A DNA stretch of 64,000 nucleotides, taken from assembly GCF_004791585.1 (NCBI RefSeq), contig NZ_SRUU01000013.1, positions 115,593 to 179,592 on the forward strand, in the 5' to 3' direction. The DNA is from Mesorhizobium sp. M1C.F.Ca.ET.210.01.1.1 (GTDB lineage Bacteria; Pseudomonadota; Alphaproteobacteria; Rhizobiales; Rhizobiaceae). Shown one piece after another: positions 24,497 through 33,603 of the stretch. How positions within the stretch are numbered: position 1 is the stretch's first letter; the number at the start of each line of letters is the position of its first letter. A model generated the notes under the pieces. The model saw only the letters and a list, made by a program, of their open reading frames with translations. It was not told the DNA's origin and searched no databases. Position numbers and translations under genes: made by a program.

Positions 24497-26872
24497 CTAC
24501 TGCTGCCATTTCCAGTCAAGGATCTCCGGCATGTCCTGCCCGTGCTCGCGGATATAGGCCTGGTGCTCGATCAGCTTGCCTTCCATGGCCTGCTTCAGTC
24601 GGATATGCGCGCCGGCCGGCTCGGGAATTCGGTCGAGCACGCCAAGCACGATATGATAGCGGTCAAGCCCATTCAGCACGGTCATGTCGAAAGGTGTCGT
24701 TGTCGTCCCTTCCTCATTGTAGCCGCGCACATGGATGTTGTCGTGGTTGGTCCGCCGATAGGTCAGGCGATGGATGGTCCAGGGATAACCATGATAGGCG
24801 AAGATGACCGGCTTATCCCTGGTGAAAAGCGCGTCGAACTCGCGATCCGACAAGCCGTGCGGATGGTGTTCCTTGGGCTGCAGGGTCATCAGGTCGACGA
24901 TATTGACCACCCGGATCTTGAGGCCGGGGATATGGTTTCTCAGAAGCTGGACGGCGGCCAGGGTCTCGATCGTCGGAACATCGCCGGCGCAGGCCATCAC
25001 CACATCCGGCTCGGCCCCATTGTCGGTGGACGCCCACTGCCAGATGCCGACGCCGGCGTTGCAGTGGACTTTCGCCTCGTCGATCGACAGCCACTGCCAG
25101 GACTTGGCTTTGCCAGCGACGATGACGTTGATGCGGTTCCACGTCCGCAGCACATGGTCGGTCACGCAAAGCAGGCTGTTGGCATCCGCCGGCAGGTAGA
25201 CGCGCACGACGTCCGCCTTCTTGTTCAGGGCCACGTCGATGAAACCCGGATCCTGATGGCTGAAGCCGTTGTGCTCCTGCTGCCAGACGTGGCTGGACAG
25301 CAGATAGTTCAGCGAGGCGATCGGTCGTCGCCAGGGCAGCTTGCCGCAGGCGTCCAGCCATTTCGCATGCTGGTTGAACATGGAATCGACGATGTGGGTG
25401 AAGGCCTCGTAGCAGGAGAACAAGCCGTGCCGGCCGGTAAGCAGGTAGCCTTCCAGCCAACCCTGGCAGGTATGCTCGGAGAGAATCTCCAGCACCCTGC
25501 CCTCCTGGCCGAGGTGCACATCCTCGGGCAGGATCTTCTCCATCCAGGCGCGCTCTGTCACCTCGAAGACATCCTGAAGCCTGTTCGAAGCCGTCTCGTC
25601 GGGACCGACGATGCGGAAATTTCCGGCGTTCTGGTTTAACGCCATGACGTCGCGCAGGAAATTGCCCATCACACGGGTCGATTCCGCCTTGACGCCTCCG
25701 GGATGCTCCACCGGGACCGCGTGCTCGTTGAGGCCTGGCAGTTCCAGCGACCGGCGCAGAAGACCGCCATTGGCGTGCGGATTGGCGCTCATGCGCCTGG
25801 CACCTTGCGGCGCGGTGGCGCGGATCGCGGAAACTGGCACGCCCTCGGCGTCGAAGAGTTCCTCAGGCCGGTAGCTCCTCAGCCATTCCTCGAGCAGCTT
25901 CAGATGCGCAGGATTTTCGGCGAGACCGGAGAGCGGAACCTGATGTGCGCGCCAGAACCCCTCGGTCTTCAGCCCGTCGACCTGCTTGGGTCCAGTCCAG
26001 CCTTTCGGGCTTCGCAGCACGATCATCGGCCATTTCGGCCGCCCGCCGATGCCGCCTTTGCGAGCCGCCTGCTGAATCGCCTCGATCCGATCCAATGCGT
26101 CGTCCAATACGACCGCCATCCGCTCATGCATCGAGGCCGGCTCGTCGCCCTCGACGAACAACGGCTCGTAGCCGTAGCCGACAAACAGCGCGCGCAGTTC
26201 TTCCTCGGGGATGCGGGCCAGAATGGTGGGATTGGCGATCTTGTAGCCGTTGAGATGCAGTATCGGTAGCACCGCGCCGTCACGTGCCGGGTTGAGGAAT
26301 TTGTTGGAGTGCCAGGCGGTGGCAAGCGGCCCGGTTTCCGCCTCGCCGTCCCCGACGACGCAGGCGACGACAAGATCCGGGTTGTCGAAAGCGGCGCCAT
26401 AGGCATGCGAGAGCGCGTAGCCAAGCTCGCCTCCTTCATGGATGGAGCCGGGTACATCAGGGGCGGCATGGCTGGGAATGCCGCCCGGAAACGAGAATTG
26501 CCTGAAGAGCTTCTTCAGCCCGGCCTCGTCCAATGAGATATCGGGGTTGATCTCGCTGTAGGTGCCTTCGAGATAGGTGTTCGCAACCATTGCCGGTCCG
26601 CCATGGCCAGGACCGCAAACATAGATGACGTTGGCATCGCGCGATCTGATTGCGCGGTTGAGATGCGCATAGACGAAGCTGAGGCCTGGCGAGGTTCCCC
26701 AATGGCCGAGCAGCCTGGGCTTGACGTGCTCCAGCCGAAGGGGCTCGCGAAGCAGCGGATTGTCGAGCAGGTAGATCTGGCCGATGGTCAGGTAGTTGGC
26801 GGCACGCCAGTAGGCATCGATGTCGTGCAGCTCCTGCGCGGACAAGCGATTGGGGCTGGGGCGCTCGGTCAT
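24497..26872 (-). CDS. xfp: Phosphoketolase (xylulose-5-P/fructose-6-P)
   Basis: The 791-residue product has family length and motifs: [20 protein letters not shown] at the start, GPGHGGPA, and the thiamine diphosphate segment [23 protein letters not shown], plus the C-terminal [15 protein letters not shown]. It splits xylulose-5-phosphate (and often fructose-6-phosphate) with phosphate into acetyl phosphate and an aldose phosphate. GAAGGAGACGGAA precedes the ATG. The Fnr/FixK-type box at 27003 lies about 130 bases upstream. Together with acetate kinase it gives oxygen-independent ATP, fitting the microaerobic theme. Confidence 0.94.
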   Translation of the reverse strand: MTERPSPNRLSAQELHDIDAYWRAANYLTIGQIYLLDNPLLREPLRLEHVKPRLLGHWGTSPGLSFVYAHLNRAIRSRDANVIYVCGPGHGGPAMVANTYLEGTYSEINPDISLDEAGLKKLFRQFSFPGGIPSHAAPDVPGSIHEGGELGYALSHAYGAAFDNPDLVVACVVGDGEAETGPLATAWHSNKFLNPARDGAVLPILHLNGYKIANPTILARIPEEELRALFVGYGYEPLFVEGDEPASMHERMAVVLDDALDRIEAIQQAARKGGIGGRPKWPMIVLRSPKGWTGPKQVDGLKTEGFWRAHQVPLSGLAENPAHLKLLEEWLRSYRPEELFDAEGVPVSAIRATAPQGARRMSANPHANGGLLRRSLELPGLNEHAVPVEHPGGVKAESTRVMGNFLRDVMALNQNAGNFRIVGPDETASNRLQDVFEVTERAWMEKILPEDVHLGQEGRVLEILSEHTCQGWLEGYLLTGRHGLFSCYEAFTHIVDSMFNQHAKWLDACGKLPWRRPIASLNYLLSSHVWQQEHNGFSHQDPGFIDVALNKKADVVRVYLPADANSLLCVTDHVLRTWNRINVIVAGKAKSWQWLSIDEAKVHCNAGVGIWQWASTDNGAEPDVVMACAGDVPTIETLAAVQLLRNHIPGLKIRVVNIVDLMTLQPKEHHPHGLSDREFDALFTRDKPVIFAYHGYPWTIHRLTYRRTNHDNIHVRGYNEEGTTTTPFDMTVLNGLDRYHIVLGVLDRIPEPAGAHIRLKQAMEGKLIEHQAYIREHGQDMPEILDWKWQQ

Positions 26873-27284
26873 TTCCGTCTCCTTCGCTGGTTCCAAACCG
26901 ACCCCGGGCCGAAGCACAACGCGTCGAGGCTGCCATCGGTTCATGACCGGCCGGTGTCAAGACTGGCCGCCGTTGGTCTATTGCAGGAAGAAGGATCGGG
27001 CTTTGATCCATCGCAATTGACGTCCGCAGCCGCCTTTTGGCGATGGTTTTTGCGCTCGATCAATGAATCCCACTCTCATGGCCCTAGGTTTGGCAGATGA
27101 AGTGATGGCACCCGGCAAGGAGGCTATCAATCAATCCAAAATCGCCGCGTGAGGAGCGGATCTGATTCTTCTGTCGAATTGACGGGTGTGGTGATTGAAA
27201 GCAGAAACTGGCGCAGGAACAACGCAACCCTGAGGCAGGCTGCTTCGCAAACCGGAAGGCAGACTAGGGTTTGGGAGGATAAGC
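26873..27284. other. 412-base divergent intergenic region
   Basis: It separates xfp (minus) from the GAF-Fis regulator gene (plus). It holds the Fnr/FixK-type box at 27003 and the regulator's own promoter, which could not be assigned. No gene or RNA was recognised. Confidence 0.6.
27003..27016 (-). promoter_or_regulatory. Fnr/FixK-type box for the phosphoketolase-acetate kinase operon
   Basis: Read on the minus strand this is TTGCG-ATGG-ATCAA, identical to the box at 17012-17025; the identity continues for several bases on the ATCAA side. It would place a transcript start near 26968, about 95 bases before xfp. Confidence 0.6.
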
Positions 27285-28253
27285 ATGGGCGAGAATTTAT
27301 CTGGCCATCATGCCGACCGCATTCAGGCCGCGATCACTTCGGACGCGGCGGCAAAGTCCGCGCTGGTTGCCTCCTGGCGACGATCTTCCAACTTGCATCG
27401 GCTCGATCCGGCCGATCGCAGCCCGGCGCGCTACCTGACGGAGTTCGAGCTGGGAGAGGCCAGGCAGCGCATCGAACCGCTGGTCCGGGCCGCCCAATCG
27501 AGCCTCGACCGGCTGTATCTTGCAGTTGGCGGCGTCGGATGCTGCGTCCTTCTCGCCGATCGGGACGGCGTGCCGGTGGAGCGGCGCGGCGCGCCGGTGG
27601 ATGACGAAACGTTTCATTGCTGGGGATTGTGGACCGGCTCCGTCTGGAATGAGGAAAGCCAGGGCACCAACGGGATCGGCACCTGTCTGGTCGAACAGCG
27701 CGCGCTGACGATCCATCGCGACCAGCACTTCTACACGTGCAACACAGGGCTGAGCTGCACCACCGCGCCAATCTACGATCACCGGGGCGATCTTGTGGCT
27801 GCGCTGGACGTGTCTTCCTGCCGGGCCGATCTGACGGAGGCCTTCGCCAATCTCATCTCAATGGCGGTGATCGACGCGGCACGCCGGATCGAAGCGGAGA
27901 ATTTCAAGATTGCATTTCCCAAGGCGCGAATTCTATTGGCGCCGGTCGCCGACAAAGGCTCCGGCGCGCTTATCGCCGTCGATGCCGATGATCTCGTGGT
28001 CGGCGCCACCCGTTCGGCTCGCCTGGCGCTTGGAATGACGCAGCAGTGCCTCGACAAGCCGATGCCCGCAGCCGATCTGCTCGGCTGGGCGAAGGACGGC
28101 CCTGAGGTCCTTGCGGAGGCCGAGCGTGGCGTTCTGCAACGGGCGCTTGCCCGCGCCGATGGAAATGTCTCCGCCGCGGCTCAGGCGCTTGGCATCAGCC
28201 GCGCGACGCTTCATCGGAAGCTCAACCGCCTGGACGTCCATCGGTCTCACTGA
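27285..28253 (+). CDS. GAF domain regulator with Fis-type HTH, lacking an AAA+ domain
   Basis: The 322-residue product resembles AcoR-type activators at both ends but has no sigma-54-interacting AAA+ part: there is no Walker A or GAFTGA. Residues about 40-200 are the AcoR-like sensor region ([39 protein letters not shown]). The C-terminus is a Fis-type helix-turn-helix ([34 protein letters not shown]). It probably binds DNA and responds to a small molecule such as an aldehyde or acetoin. It sits directly before the aldehyde dehydrogenase gene, with a 20-base palindrome between them, and likely controls that gene. Confidence 0.82.
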   Translation: MGENLSGHHADRIQAAITSDAAAKSALVASWRRSSNLHRLDPADRSPARYLTEFELGEARQRIEPLVRAAQSSLDRLYLAVGGVGCCVLLADRDGVPVERRGAPVDDETFHCWGLWTGSVWNEESQGTNGIGTCLVEQRALTIHRDQHFYTCNTGLSCTTAPIYDHRGDLVAALDVSSCRADLTEAFANLISMAVIDAARRIEAENFKIAFPKARILLAPVADKGSGALIAVDADDLVVGATRSARLALGMTQQCLDKPMPAADLLGWAKDGPEVLAEAERGVLQRALARADGNVSAAAQALGISRATLHRKLNRLDVHRSH

Positions 28254-28273
28254 TTGTTCGAATCCCCACATGA

Positions 28274-28293
28274 GTGTCGCAATCTTGCGACAC
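28274..28293. promoter_or_regulatory. 20-base palindrome upstream of aldehyde dehydrogenase
   Basis: GTGTCGCAA-TC-TTGCGACAC: two 9-base arms around two bases. It lies 105 bases before the aldehyde dehydrogenase start and 20 bases after the regulator gene's stop. A site of this symmetry suits a Fis-type dimer and is the likely operator of the adjacent GAF-Fis regulator. Confidence 0.6.
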
Positions 28294-28398
28294 ATCCTGG
28301 CCGGGCGCCGTGCCGGGCACGGTGACAAGAAGCCTGGAAATCGCAAGTCTCTTTTCGAAGCGTCGCATTCCGCGGCGTCAGCTTTGGGAGGAAGACAC

Positions 28399-29916
28399 AT
28401 GAACAAGGTTGAATTCTCACGCTCGGTCAAGGCGCCCTTCGCCAAGCGTTACGGCAATTTCATCGGCGGCAAATGGGCCGAGCCGCATTCCGGCCGCTAC
28501 TTCGAGAACCACTCGCCCGTGAACGGTCAGTTGCTGTGCGAGGTGGCGCGCTCGGACGCTCAGGACATCGAGGCGGCCCTGGACGCGGCGCATGCGGCCA
28601 AGGATGCCTGGGCGCGCACCAGCGTGGCCGAACGGTCGCTTATCCTCAACCGCATCGCCGACCGCATGGAGGAAAACCTCGATCTGCTCGCATGCGCCGA
28701 AACCTGGGACAACGGCAAGCCGATCCGCGAAACGACCGCCGCCGACCTGCCGCTTGCGATCGACCATTTCCGTTATTTCGCCGGCGCGTTGCGTGGCCAG
28801 GAAGGCAGCCTTTCGCAGATCGATGACGATACGGTCGCCTATCATTTCCATGAGCCGCTGGGGGTGGTCGGTCAGATCATCCCGTGGAACTTCCCGCTGC
28901 TGATGGCCTGTTGGAAGCTTGCTCCCGCGCTTGCGGCCGGAAATTGCGTCGTGCTGAAGCCAGCCGAGCAGACGCCGGCCGCCATCATGCTGTGGGCCGA
29001 TCTCATCGCAGACCTGTTGCCGCCGGGCGTGCTGAACATCGTCAACGGCTTCGGCCTCGAGGCCGGCAAGCCGCTCGCCTCCTCGCCGCGCATTGCCAAG
29101 ATTGCGTTCACCGGCGAGACCACGACGGGCCGGCTCATCATGCAATATGCCAGCCAGAATCTGATTCCCGTCACACTGGAGCTCGGCGGCAAATCGCCCA
29201 ACATCTTCTTCAAGGACGTTGTCGCCGAGGACGACGATTTCTTCGACAAGGCGATCGAAGGCTTCGTCATGTTCGCCCTCAACCAGGGCGAAGTCTGCAC
29301 CTGCCCCAGCCGCGCGCTCATCCATGAATCCATCTACGACACCTTCATGGAACGTGCTCTCAAGCGCGTCGAGGCGATCGTGCAGGGAGACCCGCTCGAT
29401 CCGGCAACGATGGTCGGCGCGCAGGCTTCGTCCGAGCAATTGGAAAAGATCCTGTCCTACATCGACATAGGCCGGCAGGAAGGAGCGGAAGTGCTGACCG
29501 GCGGCGCCCGCAATCTTTTGCCCGGTGATCTGGCGGGCGGCTATTACGTCAAGCCGACGGTGTTCAAGGGTCACAACAAGATGCGCATCTTCCAGGAGGA
29601 GATCTTCGGGCCGGTGGTTTCGGTCACGACCTTCAAGAACGACGACGAGGCGCTCGCCATCGCCAACGACACACTCTACGGCCTCGGCGCCGGAGTCTGG
29701 ACGCGTGATGGCAACCGTGCCTACCGCTTTGGCCGCGCGATCCAGGCCGGGCGCGTCTGGACCAACTGCTACCATGCCTATCCCGCGCACGCCGCTTTCG
29801 GCGGCTACAAGCAGTCCGGTATCGGCCGTGAGACCCACAAGATGATGCTCGATCACTACCAGCAGACCAAGAACATGCTGGTCAGCTACAGCCCGAAGAA
29901 ACTCGGCTTCTTCTGA
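28399..29916 (+). CDS. NAD-dependent aldehyde dehydrogenase (acetaldehyde type)
   Basis: The 505-residue product is a classical aldehyde dehydrogenase: [21 protein letters not shown], the general base Glu261 in LELGGKSPN, and the active-site cysteine in [11 protein letters not shown] (Cys300 or Cys302), ending [21 protein letters not shown]. The CTCPSR form and the pairing with DUF779 and an AcoR-like regulator mark the acetaldehyde/ethanol-linked subgroup (AldB/ExaC-like). It oxidises acetaldehyde or a similar aldehyde to the acid in the cytoplasm. GGGAGGAAGACAC precedes the ATG at 28399. The frame continues upstream into the intergenic region without similarity. Confidence 0.93.
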   Translation: MNKVEFSRSVKAPFAKRYGNFIGGKWAEPHSGRYFENHSPVNGQLLCEVARSDAQDIEAALDAAHAAKDAWARTSVAERSLILNRIADRMEENLDLLACAETWDNGKPIRETTAADLPLAIDHFRYFAGALRGQEGSLSQIDDDTVAYHFHEPLGVVGQIIPWNFPLLMACWKLAPALAAGNCVVLKPAEQTPAAIMLWADLIADLLPPGVLNIVNGFGLEAGKPLASSPRIAKIAFTGETTTGRLIMQYASQNLIPVTLELGGKSPNIFFKDVVAEDDDFFDKAIEGFVMFALNQGEVCTCPSRALIHESIYDTFMERALKRVEAIVQGDPLDPATMVGAQASSEQLEKILSYIDIGRQEGAEVLTGGARNLLPGDLAGGYYVKPTVFKGHNKMRIFQEEIFGPVVSVTTFKNDDEALAIANDTLYGLGAGVWTRDGNRAYRFGRAIQAGRVWTNCYHAYPAHAAFGGYKQSGIGRETHKMMLDHYQQTKNMLVSYSPKKLGFF

Positions 29917-29926
29917 TCGCCTCTTG

Positions 29927-29964
29927 GCTGATGGGCGCGGCTCCGAAAGGCCGCGCCCATCGGC
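29927..29964 (+). terminator. Strong intercistronic hairpin between aldehyde dehydrogenase and DUF779
   Basis: GATGGGCGCGGC (29930-29941) pairs perfectly with GCCGCGCCCATC (29950-29961), and three more pairs extend it with one G-T. No T run follows, so it may only reduce read-through or protect the upstream mRNA. Confidence 0.6.
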
Positions 29965-29980
29965 AGAAAGGGAGGAGCCC

Positions 29981-30319
29981 ATGCAAGCGAAGGTCACTGC
30001 GACGCCGGCAGCCCTTGCACTGCTGGCCGAAATTGTTGCCGAACATGGTCCGGTTTTGTTCCACCAATCCGGCGGTTGCTGCGACGGCTCTTCGCCCATG
30101 TGCTATCCGCGCAACGGCTTCATAGTGAGCGACCAGGATGTGCTGCTCGGCCATATCGCAGAAGCGCCCTTCTACATCGGCGCCTCGCAATTCGAGGCCT
30201 GGAAGCACACCGATCTCATTATCGACGTGGTGCCGGGCCGTGGCGGTATGTTTTCGCTCGACAATGGGAGGGAGAAGCGCTTCCTGACACGGTCGACGAT
30301 CTGCGCCGTCAAAACGTGA
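29981..30319 (+). CDS. DUF779 family protein
   Basis: The 112-residue product matches DUF779: VTATPAALALLAEIVAEHGPVLFHQSGGCCDGSSPMCYP, then DVLLG and a C-terminal strand region. Three cysteines in the GGCCDGSSPMC stretch suggest a metal or redox function, but none is established. DUF779 genes almost always follow aldehyde dehydrogenase genes, as here. AAAGGGAGGAGCCC gives a strong ribosome binding site. It is separated from the dehydrogenase gene by a strong hairpin. Confidence 0.88.
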   Translation: MQAKVTATPAALALLAEIVAEHGPVLFHQSGGCCDGSSPMCYPRNGFIVSDQDVLLGHIAEAPFYIGASQFEAWKHTDLIIDVVPGRGGMFSLDNGREKRFLTRSTICAVKT

Positions 30320-30344
30320 GGGACGGTATCGACCTGCTTCCTCT

Positions 30345-30358
30345 TTGTCTCAGCGCAA
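30345..30358 (+). promoter_or_regulatory. NnrR-type box upstream of DUF1858 gene
   Basis: TTG-TCTCAGCG-CAA; its reverse complement, TTGCGCTGAGACAA, differs by one base from the site at 31442. A promoter with the box at -41.5 would start about 20 bases before the gene at 30413. Confidence 0.6.
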
Positions 30359-30412
30359 CGAGCATCCCGGAAATCGGATGCAACATGCCCGCCTCCAAAG
30401 CGGAGAAGCGGC

Positions 30413-30628
30413 ATGAAACGCAAACTGAACGACGATGCGACGATGGATGGCATCATGCGCGAGGCGCCGGCGGCGATCCGCGTCGTTCTCCAGCACGGCA
30501 TGCTGTGCGTCGGCTGCCCGATCGCTTCCTTTCACACGGTTTCGGACGCGGCACGCGAGCATGATCTCGATGAGGACCAGCTTCGCCGCGACCTGCAGGC
30601 CGCGATCGAAGGCGGTGTCGTCGATTAG
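30413..30628 (+). CDS. DUF1858 domain protein (small, CxxC)
   Basis: The 71-residue product matches the DUF1858 domain (TMDGIMREAPAAIRVVLQHGMLCVGCPIASFHTVSDAAREHDLD). It carries the CVGC pair, which is typical and suggests a redox or metal site. Such small proteins accompany nitrogen-oxide or hybrid-cluster genes; their role is unknown. Its stop overlaps the end of the convergent nnrR gene by four bases. The NnrR-type box at 30345 places it in the nitric oxide regulon. Confidence 0.82.
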   Translation: MKRKLNDDATMDGIMREAPAAIRVVLQHGMLCVGCPIASFHTVSDAAREHDLDEDQLRRDLQAAIEGGVVD

Positions 30629-31329
30629 CTTTTCGTCGCGCGGCCTTCGGCGATGACGAGGAGTCGATGCGGCTCGGCCACGACCACCCGCTGCCGCCCG
30701 CTCTTGACGAGTCCCTCGTCTTCCCAGGCTGAAAGCAGCCGGCTCACCGTATGGAGCGTCGTGCCCGTCATCTCGGCGATGTCCTGGCGTGAGATCGGGA
30801 AGTCGATCAGGAACCCTTCGTCCGTCTTTTTTCCCGATTGTTTGACCAGCTTGAGCAGCGCATGCGCGACGCGCTGTTCCACCTGCTCGGTGGACATCTC
30901 GATGACGCGCGTGTGGGCATCCTGCAGCCTGGTGCCCACCGTCCTGTACGTGTTGGCGCTGAAGCTCGGGAAGGTCGCCGCGAATGTCGGCCAGAGCCGA
31001 CTTGGCCAGGCAAGCGCGACGCAATCGACGGCCGCGATGGCATTTGCCGGGTAGGTCGTCAAACCCAGCGCGCTGGCGATGCCCATCAACTCGCCCGGGC
31101 TGATATATCGGACGGTCACCTCGTGCCCGTCCGGGGTCGATTTCACCACGCGCACATGGCCGTCGAGCAGCAGGAAGAAGGAATGCGCGTCCTGCTCCTG
31201 CTCGAACACCGGCTGATCCTTGGCGACCCGGATGGACCTTGCCTGCCCAACTATGCGATCGAGGTCCGCGGCAGCGATCCCCTCGAAGACAGCCAATCCG
31301 GCAATCAATGATCGGTCAAGGCTTGCCAA
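30625..31329 (-). CDS. nnrR: Crp/Fnr-family nitric-oxide-responsive regulator NnrR
   Basis: The product has a sensory beta-barrel (DQPVFEQEQDAHSFFLLLDGHVRVVKSTPDGHEVTVRYI) and a Crp-type helix-turn-helix (SRQDIAEMTGTTLHTVSRLLSAWEDEGLV). It lacks the Fnr cysteine cluster. Neighbouring nnrS, nirK and nirV identify it as NnrR, which activates nitrite- and NO-reduction genes on nitric oxide. No ATG fits: the TTG at 31329 follows GGGGAGGAAAGG at ideal spacing and gives 234 residues, the usual length; a GTG 27 bases upstream is the alternative. The NnrR-type box at 31442 may serve autoregulation. Confidence 0.85.
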   Translation of the reverse strand: MASLDRSLIAGLAVFEGIAAADLDRIVGQARSIRVAKDQPVFEQEQDAHSFFLLLDGHVRVVKSTPDGHEVTVRYISPGELMGIASALGLTTYPANAIAAVDCVALAWPSRLWPTFAATFPSFSANTYRTVGTRLQDAHTRVIEMSTEQVEQRVAHALLKLVKQSGKKTDEGFLIDFPISRQDIAEMTGTTLHTVSRLLSAWEDEGLVKSGRQRVVVAEPHRLLVIAEGRATKS

Positions 31330-31441
31330 TTGCCTTTCCTCCCCGGCAGAACACACGCGCCCCTGGCGGACTGTGTCACGGACGACCGCCGGTCGACAAG
31401 TGAAGCCTCCTGTCGCTGACGTCCGCGATTCACTTTCTTGT

Positions 31442-31455
31442 TTGCGCTGAGGCAA
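31442..31455 (+). promoter_or_regulatory. NnrR-type box between nnrR and nnrS
   Basis: TTGCG-CTGA-GGCAA. Toward nnrS it would set a transcript start near 31490, 36 bases before the ATG at 31526. Toward nnrR it lies about 120 bases from the start. Confidence 0.65.
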
Positions 31456-31525
31456 ATTCCATCCCTCAGCGCCGAGATAGAAGGAACCGCTCAGGCATCT
31501 TGCCCGGCTTCCAATGAGGTATGTC

Positions 31526-32724
31526 ATGGCAATTCCGCGCACGCGGCCAAGCGCCTATCCGGCGATTCTGTCTACGGCTTCCGGCCCTTCTTTCTGCTCG
31601 GCTCGCTGCAGGCGGGCATCGCGATCCTTTTGTGGTTGCCGCTCTATTACGGCAAGCTCGAAACCTTCAGCGCATTCCTGCCCATCGACTGGCATATCCA
31701 CGAATTGCTCTTCGGCTATCTGACAGCAGTCGTGACAGGCTTCCTGCTGACGGCAATCCCGAACTGGACCGGACGTCTTCCCGTTCAGGACTTTCGCCTG
31801 CTGGTGCTCGTGCTGCTCTGGATCGCGGGCCGTGCAGCCGTGTTCTTCTCGGCAGAGATGGGCTGGCTCTTGAGTGCAGCAATAGATTGCTCATTTCTGC
31901 TCGCTGTGGTCGCCGCCGCCGCGACGGAAATTATTGCCGGACGAAACTGGCGAAACCTCAAGGTGCTCCTGCCCGTCGCAACCCTTTTGGCGGCAAATGT
32001 CATGTTTCATGTCGAAGCGCACTATCAGGGCGTCTCCGACACGAGCCGCCGCCTCGGCCTTGGAGCGGTTGTCGTCCTCATCATGATCATCGGCGGGCGG
32101 ATAATTCCGAGCTTCACGCGCAATTGGCTGGTTCGCGAGAAGCCCGGCCGGCTCCCAGCGTCATTTGGCAGGTTCGATATTGGAACCATCGCGCTGTCCG
32201 CCGTCGGGCTCGCCGGGTGGACCTTCTTTCCAGAAAGCATCGCAACCGGCATGTTGCTGGTCGCCGCCGCGATCTTCAACGCCGTCCGGCTTGCCCGCTG
32301 GGCGGGTCACCGGACGCTACCCGACCCGTTGGTTCTGATCCTGCATGTTGCGTTCGCCTTCGTGCCGCTTGGGCTGCTGCTCGCCGGGTTGGCCGTTTTC
32401 GCCCCGGAACGCATTCCGGCAGTGTCCGGCATTCATGCATTCGCGGTGGGAGCGATCGCATGCATGACGCTCGCCGTCATGGCCCGCGCCACCCTCGGCC
32501 ACACAGGCCGCGATTTGAAGGCAAGCCGCGGAACATGCGCGGTCTTCGTCGCGATCGTAGCCGCAGCCGTTTTGCGCGTCGCCGCCGCGATGCTGCCTGC
32601 CGCCGCGATACTCCTCCACATCTCGGCGGCACTCTGGGTTGCTGCCTTCGCCGGCTACGCGCTGCTGTTTGGCGGGATGCTCCTGCGGCCGCGCCTGCAA
32701 ACGCGCCGCAAGAGTGTCTCTTGA
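31526..32724 (+). pseudogene. nnrS: nnrS, haem-copper membrane protein, with an apparent one-base frameshift near codon 16
   Basis: NnrS is a membrane protein with about twelve helices that helps cells cope with nitric oxide. The expected N-terminus MAIPRTRPSAYPAILS starts at 31526 after GAGGTATGTC. The expected continuation YGFRPFFLLGSLQAG is in another frame, starting at 31573. The switch falls at 31571-31573 (CTGTC|TAC), as if one base were missing. After that the frame runs intact to 32724 with HIHELLFGYLTAVVTGFLLTAIPNWTG, NVMFHVEAHY and GGRIIPSFTRNW. The later frame has no good start of its own before the YGFRPFF motif. Either the gene is broken, it is a sequencing error, or a poor upstream start is used. 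Confidence 0.8.
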
Positions 32725-32793
32725 GAGATGGGCGGACGACTGCTCCGTCCTCGCGTGCTCCTCCGCCTTCGACAATCGGTTTCGTCGAACAAT

Positions 32794-32807
32794 TTGCGCC
32801 AGCGCAA
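32794..32807 (+). promoter_or_regulatory. NnrR-type box for pseudoazurin
   Basis: TTGCG-CCAG-CGCAA, symmetrical in both half-sites. It predicts a transcript start near 32842, about 39 bases before the gene. Confidence 0.72.
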
Positions 32808-32880
32808 ATCGCCAAGTCGGCCGGCCGTCTACAAGGGCGCGACGGTTGACGCCGTGGTGAACCAAAGAAAGGACTACCCA

Positions 32881-33327
32881 ATGAAACTGACCCTCGCTGC
32901 CGCGGCAATCGCGTTGCTTTCCATGGCTGGCGCGGCAAATGCCGCAGAACACGTCGTGCAGATGCTCAACAAGGGAGAGAAGGGCTCGATGGTCTTCCAG
33001 CCCGACTTCGTCCGGGCGGCGCCTGGCGATACGGTCAAGTTCGTGCCGACCGACAAGACCCACAATGCCGAGAGCATCAAGGACATGATCCCGGAGGGAG
33101 CCGAGCCTTTCAAGGGCAAGCCAAGTGAACAGATCACGGTCACTCTCACCAAAGAGGGTGTCTATGGCGTGAAGTGCGCTCCCCACTATGGCATGGGCAT
33201 GGTGGTGCTGATCGTCGTCGGCAAACCGGTCAACCTGGACGCGGCGGAAGCCGTCAAGCAGGCCGGCAAGGCAAAGACCGTGTTTGCCGAACTGTTCGCC
33301 GAGGCGACCAAAGCCGCTTCGAACTGA
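32881..33327 (+). CDS. Pseudoazurin, periplasmic blue copper protein
   Basis: The 148-residue product has a Sec signal peptide (MKLTLAAAAIALLSMAGAANA) and type 1 copper ligands at the family positions: His61 (KTHNAES), Cys99, His102 and Met107 (KCAPHYGMGM). Numbering minus 21 gives the classical ligands 40, 78, 81 and 86 of mature pseudoazurin. It carries electrons to copper nitrite reductase in the periplasm, and nirK follows. An NnrR-type box precedes it and a strong terminator follows it. Confidence 0.93.
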   Translation: MKLTLAAAAIALLSMAGAANAAEHVVQMLNKGEKGSMVFQPDFVRAAPGDTVKFVPTDKTHNAESIKDMIPEGAEPFKGKPSEQITVTLTKEGVYGVKCAPHYGMGMVVLIVVGKPVNLDAAEAVKQAGKAKTVFAELFAEATKAASN

Positions 33328-33373
33328 TCCGACAGCATGTCGAACTGCCTCCGCAATGGCGGGCCGGAGGCAC

Positions 33374-33415
33374 AGGCCGGGCAGACCTGGGGAGAGGTCT
33401 GTCCGGCCTCTTTGT
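33374..33415 (+). terminator. Rho-independent terminator after pseudoazurin
   Basis: AGGCCGGGCAGACCT (33374-33388) pairs with AGGTCTGTCCGGCCT (33395-33409) with one G-T pair, followed by CTTTGT. The 15-base stem with a six-base loop is one of the strongest in the window and separates pseudoazurin from nirK. Confidence 0.8.
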
Positions 33416-33527
33416 ACCGGCCGCGCGCTGGCCGGCGCGCGAGGGCCCGCTGGCTCGCCGAGGCTTTGCCTTGGAGGTTTCTGTCGAAGTAAGTTCTCAA
33501 TAGGAAGTCGCGCTAATTGCAACAGGT

Positions 33528-33541
33528 TTGCGAAAACGCAA
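33528..33541 (+). promoter_or_regulatory. NnrR-type box for nirK
   Basis: TTGCG-AAAA-CGCAA, with perfect TTGCG/CGCAA half-sites. It predicts a transcript start near 33576, about 28 bases before nirK. Confidence 0.75.
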
Positions 33542-33603
33542 AGACGAGGAGCGCGAAGATACTATCCTGATTTTATCGAAATCGTGAAGTCCAGGAGATG
33601 GAA

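Noticed and set aside
28294..28398. Sigma-54 promoter before aldehyde dehydrogenase
   Set aside because: No segment fits TGGC-N8-TTGC with the right spacing, and the adjacent AcoR-like regulator lacks the AAA+ domain needed for sigma-54.
28417..30099. Minus-strand open frame of 560 codons opposite aldehyde dehydrogenase and DUF779
   Set aside because: Antisense shadow caused by GC3 bias; the plus strand encodes two well-recognised families with good ribosome binding sites.
31521..32849. Plus-strand 442-codon frame overlapping nnrS in another frame
   Set aside because: It is arginine-rich shadow sequence without hydrophobic segments; the NnrS motifs lie in the neighbouring frame.
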